A stretch of DNA of 7,437 nucleotides from JACPFV01 sp052386975 (GTDB lineage: Bacteria; Pseudomonadota; Gammaproteobacteria; Nevskiales; Nevskiaceae), in contig JBQTJQ010000152.1 in NCBI GenBank assembly GCA_052386975.1, positions 1 to 7,437 on the forward strand. Direction: 5' to 3'. The position numbers and the translations under genes are program-made. Below are positions 1 through 7,437 of the stretch, in pieces (position 1 is the first letter of the stretch; every line of letters begins with the position of its first letter). Under the pieces are notes generated by a model. That model ran no database searches and was not told where the DNA came from. It worked only from the letters and a program-made list of their open reading frames with translations.

Positions 1-2983
<2,983 letters not shown>

Positions 2984-3002
2984 GGCTGATGCGGTAAGAG
3001 AG

Positions 3003-3031
3003 AGCCCCGGACCTCCGGGGCTTTTTCTTTT
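3003..3031 (+). terminator. Intrinsic terminator after rpoC
   Basis: A perfect 8-bp stem, AGCCCCGG (3003-3010) and CCGGGGCT (3015-3022), encloses a 4-nt ACCT loop. It is followed at once by TTTTCTTTT (3023-3031). The stem can extend by A-U and G-U pairs into the flanking AGAG and TTTT. It sits 19 bp past the rpoC stop, so it should end the rpoBC transcript and separate it from the downstream genes. The reverse strand lacks a matching U-tract, so I read it as one-directional. Confidence 0.95.
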
Positions 3032-3081
3032 CAAGCCGACACGCGGTCCGGTTCTAGGCGCCATCCGGGGATAGGCGGCGC

Positions 3082-3094
3082 TACACTCGCAGCA
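3082..3094 (+). promoter_or_regulatory. Candidate promoter -10 for a leaderless transcript
   Basis: TACACT at 3082-3087 matches four of six bases of the sigma70 -10 consensus, including the key TA at the start and the final T. The ATG of the unknown gene begins seven bases after its last base, which is the normal distance to a transcription start. No good -35 box is visible at the usual spacing. No Shine-Dalgarno sequence lies 5-10 nt before the ATG; the nearest purine-rich run, GGGGA at 3067-3071, is too far away. The simplest reading is a leaderless mRNA starting at or next to the ATG. This is inferred from position only. Confidence 0.5.
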
Positions 3095-4119
3095 TGCGCG
3101 CCGAGACGCTCGCGCTGGGCCTGGGAATCGCGGGGCTGCTGGTGGCGGCCACGCTGGCGCTGCGCCCGGCGCCGCTGCCGCTGCCCCGCACCGGCCCGGA
3201 GCACGCGCAATTCCCGCCGGCACCGCGCATGCGGATGGCCACCGGCCGCTCCGGGTTGCCGGTGGTGCTGGCGCTCGACGGCGAGATCGCGCGCATGGGC
3301 CGGGCCGCGCCGCGGCTCGAGCCGCTGCGCCGGGCCTTCCTCGACGCGCCGAACCTCACGCAATTCGCCATGGATCGCCTGCCGCGCGCGATCGCCGGCG
3401 ACGGCGCCAGCCAGTACTTCATCTACCTCGCGCTCGAGCAATGCCGCGGTTACCTGCGGCGCGACCTCGAGAGCGCGCGCCTCAACCTCGAGAACATGCT
3501 GAACGTGCAGGACCTCGCCGGCGAGGAGCGCGTCGCCTGGCGCAACGAGTACGAGCGCTGCCGCGGCTTCGGGCTCGGCGGCTGGGACGCCATCGGCCAG
3601 GCGCTCGGTGCGGAAGAGCCCGGATCGGAAGCCGAATACGCCTCGCTCTGGTTTGAGCGCGCCGGGCAAGCCGGCTATCCGACCGCGCTGGCCGAACTCG
3701 CGCTGCGGCCGAGCCCGATCGGCGCCCCCGAGCGCGAGGCGATGCTGCGCGATGCGCTGGCCAGCGGCGGGCCCGACGTCTACTGGCTGCTGTTCGCGCA
3801 CAGCGCCGACGTGCCCTCGGGCGAGGCCAGCGTGCCGTCGCTGGCCTGGCTGATCGTTGCTTGCCGGTCCGGCCAGGACTGCTCCGAGCAGGCCCGCTGG
3901 TACCGGGGGTTTGCCTGCCTGCAGGGGTACGGCTGCACCGAAGGCCGGTCGGCGCTCGAGCACTACTGGTTTTCCGCCCCAGTTCGGGAGCGCGACCAGG
4001 CCTGGATCCTGGCGGCCCGCATGGAAGTGGCGCTTCGGGCGGGGCAGTGGGACGAACTGCCGTTTCCGGACCTGGAAAGGCTGGATTACAGGCGCCTTTG
4101 GGAGCCTGCTAAACGGTGA
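3094..4119 (+). CDS. Putative exported or membrane-anchored Sel1/TPR-like protein, function unknown
   Basis: I do not recognise a named family for this 341-residue protein. It begins with a short polar N-terminus and a hydrophobic stretch (residues about 6-23, LALGLGIAGLLVAATLAL), then a proline-rich linker to about residue 45. This looks like an uncleaved signal anchor or a signal peptide without an obvious cleavage motif, so the body is probably periplasmic. The body is mainly helical, with degenerate Sel1-like pieces such as AGDGASQYFIYLALEQC (residues about 101-117) and WFERAGQAGYPTALAELAL. Six cysteines lie in the body: C117, C156, and a set C257-x5-C263-x11-C275-x5-C281. The even number and regular spacing suit disulfides. 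The ATG at 3094 is chosen because it includes the hydrophobic helix and follows a candidate -10. The gene lies between the rpoC terminator and the str promoter on the same strand. A catalytic role is not evident; Sel1-type repeats usually mediate protein contacts. A long antisense reading frame here has arginine/proline/glutamine-rich shadow composition. Confidence 0.8.
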   Translation: MRAETLALGLGIAGLLVAATLALRPAPLPLPRTGPEHAQFPPAPRMRMATGRSGLPVVLALDGEIARMGRAAPRLEPLRRAFLDAPNLTQFAMDRLPRAIAGDGASQYFIYLALEQCRGYLRRDLESARLNLENMLNVQDLAGEERVAWRNEYERCRGFGLGGWDAIGQALGAEEPGSEAEYASLWFERAGQAGYPTALAELALRPSPIGAPEREAMLRDALASGGPDVYWLLFAHSADVPSGEASVPSLAWLIVACRSGQDCSEQARWYRGFACLQGYGCTEGRSALEHYWFSAPVRERDQAWILAARMEVALRAGQWDELPFPDLERLDYRRLWEPAKR

Positions 4120-4198
4120 CGCCAGCGTCAACTTAACCGTCGGGCCGGGGTGCCTGACGCTGCCCGCCGGCACCTGAAAAAGGGCGAATAAACGCCTG
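4120..4198 (+). other. Spacer with an imperfect inverted repeat and A-rich tracts upstream of the rpsL promoter
   Basis: This 79-bp stretch between the unknown gene and the rpsL -35 box has no coding signal. GGTGCC (4149-4154) and GGCACC (4169-4174) form a 6-bp inverted repeat with a 14-nt loop. It is followed by TGAAAAAG rather than a T-run, so it is not a standard terminator. The A-rich pieces GAAAAAG (about 4176-4182) and AATAAA (4187-4192) sit just upstream of the -35 box, where an UP element would contact the RNA polymerase alpha C-terminal domains. That role is inferred from position and composition. Confidence 0.4.
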
Positions 4199-4227
4199 TT
4201 GACACAGGCACCCGAGGTCACGATAAT
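4199..4227 (+). promoter_or_regulatory. Sigma70-type promoter of the str operon
   Basis: TTGACA at 4199-4204 is a perfect -35 box. GATAAT at 4222-4227 matches five of six bases of the -10 consensus. The spacer is exactly 17 bp, the optimum. The expected transcription start is near 4234. The bases between the -10 box and that start are GCGCGC. A GC-rich discriminator of this kind is a known feature of promoters repressed by ppGpp and DksA, as expected for ribosomal protein genes. A 5' leader of about 60 nt precedes the rpsL start codon. Confidence 0.9.
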
Positions 4228-4239
4228 GCGCGCCCTTTC

Positions 4240-4276
4240 ATGGCGGGCTGGCCCTTGGCCGGTCCGCTATTTCTTT
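4240..4276 (+). promoter_or_regulatory. Leader hairpin with T-rich tail, candidate attenuator upstream of rpsL
   Basis: ATGGCGGGCTGGCC (4240-4253) can pair with GGCCGGTCCGCTAT (4257-4270) around a 3-nt CTT loop. The stem is 14 bp with three G-U wobbles (4242-4268, 4247-4263, 4249-4261) and no mismatch. TTTCTTT (4270-4276) follows. The element starts about six bases after the predicted transcription start and ends 18 bases before the GTG of rpsL. Hairpin plus T-rich tract is the layout of an intrinsic terminator, here inside the 5' leader. The C within the T-tract would weaken termination, which fits a partial or regulated attenuator. It might instead be an mRNA-stabilising 5' hairpin or a protein-binding site. 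Confidence 0.55.
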
Positions 4277-4294
4277 CCAAATCCGGGACGTACT

Positions 4295-4672
4295 GTGCCT
4301 ACGATCAACCAGCTTGTGCGCCGCGGCCGTTTGTCGCCGACGGCGAAGTCGAAGGTGCCGGCCTTGGGGGGCAATCCCCTGAAGCGCGGCGTGTGCACTC
4401 GTGTCTACACGACCACGCCGAAGAAGCCGAACTCGGCCCTGCGCAAGGTCTGCAAAGTACGTCTCACCAATGGCTTCGAAGTCATTTCGTACATCGGCGG
4501 CGAAGGCCATAACCTGCAGGAACACTCGGTCGTCATGATTCGCGGCGGCCGCGTCAAGGATCTCCCCGGTGTCCGCTACCACACGCTTCGCGGCGTGCTG
4601 GACTGCGCCGGCCTCGAAAAGCGCCGCCAGGGCCGCTCCAAGTACGGCGCCAAGCGCCCCAAGGGTAACTAA
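4295..4672 (+). CDS. rpsL: 30S ribosomal protein S12
   Basis: S12 lies at the decoding centre of the small subunit and helps control codon-anticodon accuracy. The 125-residue product matches the usual length (124 in E. coli). Conserved blocks include RGVCTRVYTTTPKKPNSALR, EGHNLQEHSVV and GGRVKDLPGVRYH. Lys43 and Lys88, the sites of common streptomycin-resistance changes, are both unchanged. Asp89, the residue methylthiolated by RimO in E. coli, is present. The start is the GTG at 4295 (MPTINQLV...), with GGGA at 4285-4288 as a modest ribosome binding site six bases upstream. A longer in-frame reading to TTG at 4199 must be wrong, since it would start in the promoter -35 box; the in-frame ATG at 4226 overlaps the -10 box. 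This is the first gene of the str operon and ends 3 nt before rpsG. Confidence 0.98.
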   Translation: MPTINQLVRRGRLSPTAKSKVPALGGNPLKRGVCTRVYTTTPKKPNSALRKVCKVRLTNGFEVISYIGGEGHNLQEHSVVMIRGGRVKDLPGVRYHTLRGVLDCAGLEKRRQGRSKYGAKRPKGN

Positions 4673-4675
4673 GCC

Positions 4676-5149
4676 ATGTCTCGTCGCCGCAAGCCCGAGA
4701 TCCGCACCATCCTGCCGGATCCGAAATTCAAGTCCGAGCTGCTCGCCAAGTTCATCAACAAGATCATGGAGCGCGGCAAGAAGTCGCGCGCCGAAGAGAT
4801 CGTGTACGGCGCGCTCGCGACCATCGCCGAGAAGAAGAAGACCGACGCGCCGCTGACCGTGCTCGAGCAGGCGCTCGAGAACGTTCGGCCGTCGGTCGAG
4901 GTCAAGTCGCGCCGCGTCGGCGGGGCCACCTACCAGGTGCCGGTCGAAGTGCGCACCGTGCGCCGCAACGCGCTGGCGATGCGCTGGCTCATCGAGGCCT
5001 CGCGCGCGCGCGGCGAGCAGGGCATGGCCGCGCGCCTGGCGGCCGAGCTGATGGACGCCGCGGATCATCGCGGCGCCGCGGTGAAGAAGCGGGAGGACAC
5101 CCACAAGATGGCCGAGGCCAACAAGGCCTTCGCCCATTTCCGCTGGTAA
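4676..5149 (+). CDS. rpsG: 30S ribosomal protein S7
   Basis: S7 is a primary 16S rRNA binding protein that starts assembly of the 30S head and contacts the E site. The 157-residue product has the family pattern: basic N-terminus, ILPDPKF (12-18), SELLAKFINKIMERGKKS (20-37), the beta-hairpin around VEVKSRRVGGATYQVPVEVR (74-93), and RRNALAMRW. It ends AEANKAFAHFRW, so it is the short form without the C-terminal extension of E. coli K-12. The start codon is 3 nt after the rpsL stop. The likely ribosome binding site, AAGGG at 4661-4665, lies inside the last codons of rpsL, so translation of the two genes is probably coupled. In E. coli S7 represses the operon through an rpsL-rpsG spacer of roughly 100 nt, which is absent here. 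Confidence 0.98.
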   Translation: MSRRRKPEIRTILPDPKFKSELLAKFINKIMERGKKSRAEEIVYGALATIAEKKKTDAPLTVLEQALENVRPSVEVKSRRVGGATYQVPVEVRTVRRNALAMRWLIEASRARGEQGMAARLAAELMDAADHRGAAVKKREDTHKMAEANKAFAHFRW

Positions 5150-5174
5150 TCCCCGAGAGCATTCGAGCACAGTC

Positions 5175-7283
<2,109 letters not shown>

Positions 7284-7310
7284 TCACAAACCAAACTACG
7301 AGAAAAAGTC

Positions 7311-7437
7311 ATGGCCAAGGAAAAGTTCGAGCGCACCAAGCCCCACGTGAACGTCGGGACGATCGGCCACGTGGATCATGGCAAGACGACGACGACGGCG
7401 GCGCTGACGAAGATCAGCGCGGACAAGGGCTGGGGCA
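7311..7437 (+). CDS. tuf: Elongation factor Tu (3' truncated)
   Basis: EF-Tu carries aminoacyl-tRNA to the ribosomal A site in a GTP-dependent way. Only the first 42 codons and one base are present. The start MAKEKFERTKPHVNVGTIGH and the P-loop GHVDHGKTT identify it without doubt. Residue 28 is Thr (GKTTTTAAL), where E. coli and most bacterial EF-Tu sequences I know have Leu (GKTTLTAA). The gene begins 27 nt after fusA, behind an A-rich spacer with GAGA at 7300-7303 as the likely ribosome binding site. Its place as the last gene of the str operon suggests tufA, but whether a second tuf copy exists cannot be told from this window. Confidence 0.97.
   Translation, partial: MAKEKFERTKPHVNVGTIGHVDHGKTTTTAALTKISADKGWG

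Noticed and set aside
4149..4174. GGTGCC/GGCACC inverted repeat as a terminator for the unknown gene
   Set aside because: The stem is short, the loop is 14 nt, and the following bases are TGAAAAAG, so there is no U-tract.
3031..4221. A 396-codon open frame on the - strand opposite the unknown gene
   Set aside because: Its translation is dominated by Arg, Ala, Pro, Gln and His, without a plausible domain, as expected for the antisense shadow of a high-GC gene. The + strand frame has a sensible hydrophobic N-terminus and balanced composition.
4240..4512. A possible leader ORF starting at the ATG at 4240
   Set aside because: It would have only about six bases of mRNA upstream, no ribosome binding site, and would run out of frame through rpsL; its start is part of the hairpin stem.

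Overview
The window is a high-GC bacterial chromosomal segment, and nearly all of it is core transcription and translation machinery on the + strand. In order it holds the 3' two-thirds of rpoC (RNA polymerase beta'), a strong intrinsic terminator, a lineage-specific gene for an exported or membrane-anchored protein of unknown function, and a str operon: rpsL (S12), rpsG (S7), fusA (EF-G) and the first 42 codons of tuf (EF-Tu), which runs off the right edge. The protein sequences point to a gammaproteobacterium. RpoC is colinear with the E. coli protein, including the long insertion in the trigger loop, and EF-G and S7 are close to gamma/beta forms. S12 mixes features of both classes, with a beta-like N-terminus and a C-terminus like that of Xanthomonadales. 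High GC, the rpoC-rpsL adjacency and the style of the inserted unknown protein suggest an Xanthomonadales- or Nevskiales-like lineage, but the sequence does not settle this.

Layout: 1-2983 rpoC, 5' truncated. 3003-3031 terminator closing the rpoBC transcript. 3082-3094 candidate promoter placing the transcription start on or next to the ATG of the unknown gene. 3094-4119 unknown gene with an N-terminal hydrophobic helix, degenerate Sel1/TPR-like helical segments and a regular cysteine pattern. 4120-4294 non-coding stretch holding a near-consensus sigma70 promoter (TTGACA, 17-bp spacer, GATAAT) with A-rich upstream tracts and a GC-rich discriminator, then a leader of about 60 nt with a long hairpin followed by a T-rich tract that looks like an attenuator. 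4295-7437 rpsL-rpsG-fusA-tuf in tight operon spacing (3, 25 and 27 nt gaps).

The genes fit a growth-rate-controlled expression block. RNA polymerase is made from the upstream transcription unit. The decoding-site proteins S12 and S7 and the elongation factors EF-G and EF-Tu are made together from the strong str promoter. I see no mobile element, CRISPR array, tRNA or rRNA. The parts that ordinary housekeeping does not explain are the unknown gene between rpoC and rpsL, the leader hairpin in front of rpsL, the absence of room for an E. coli-type S7 repressor site between rpsL and rpsG, and an atypical residue in the EF-Tu P-loop.
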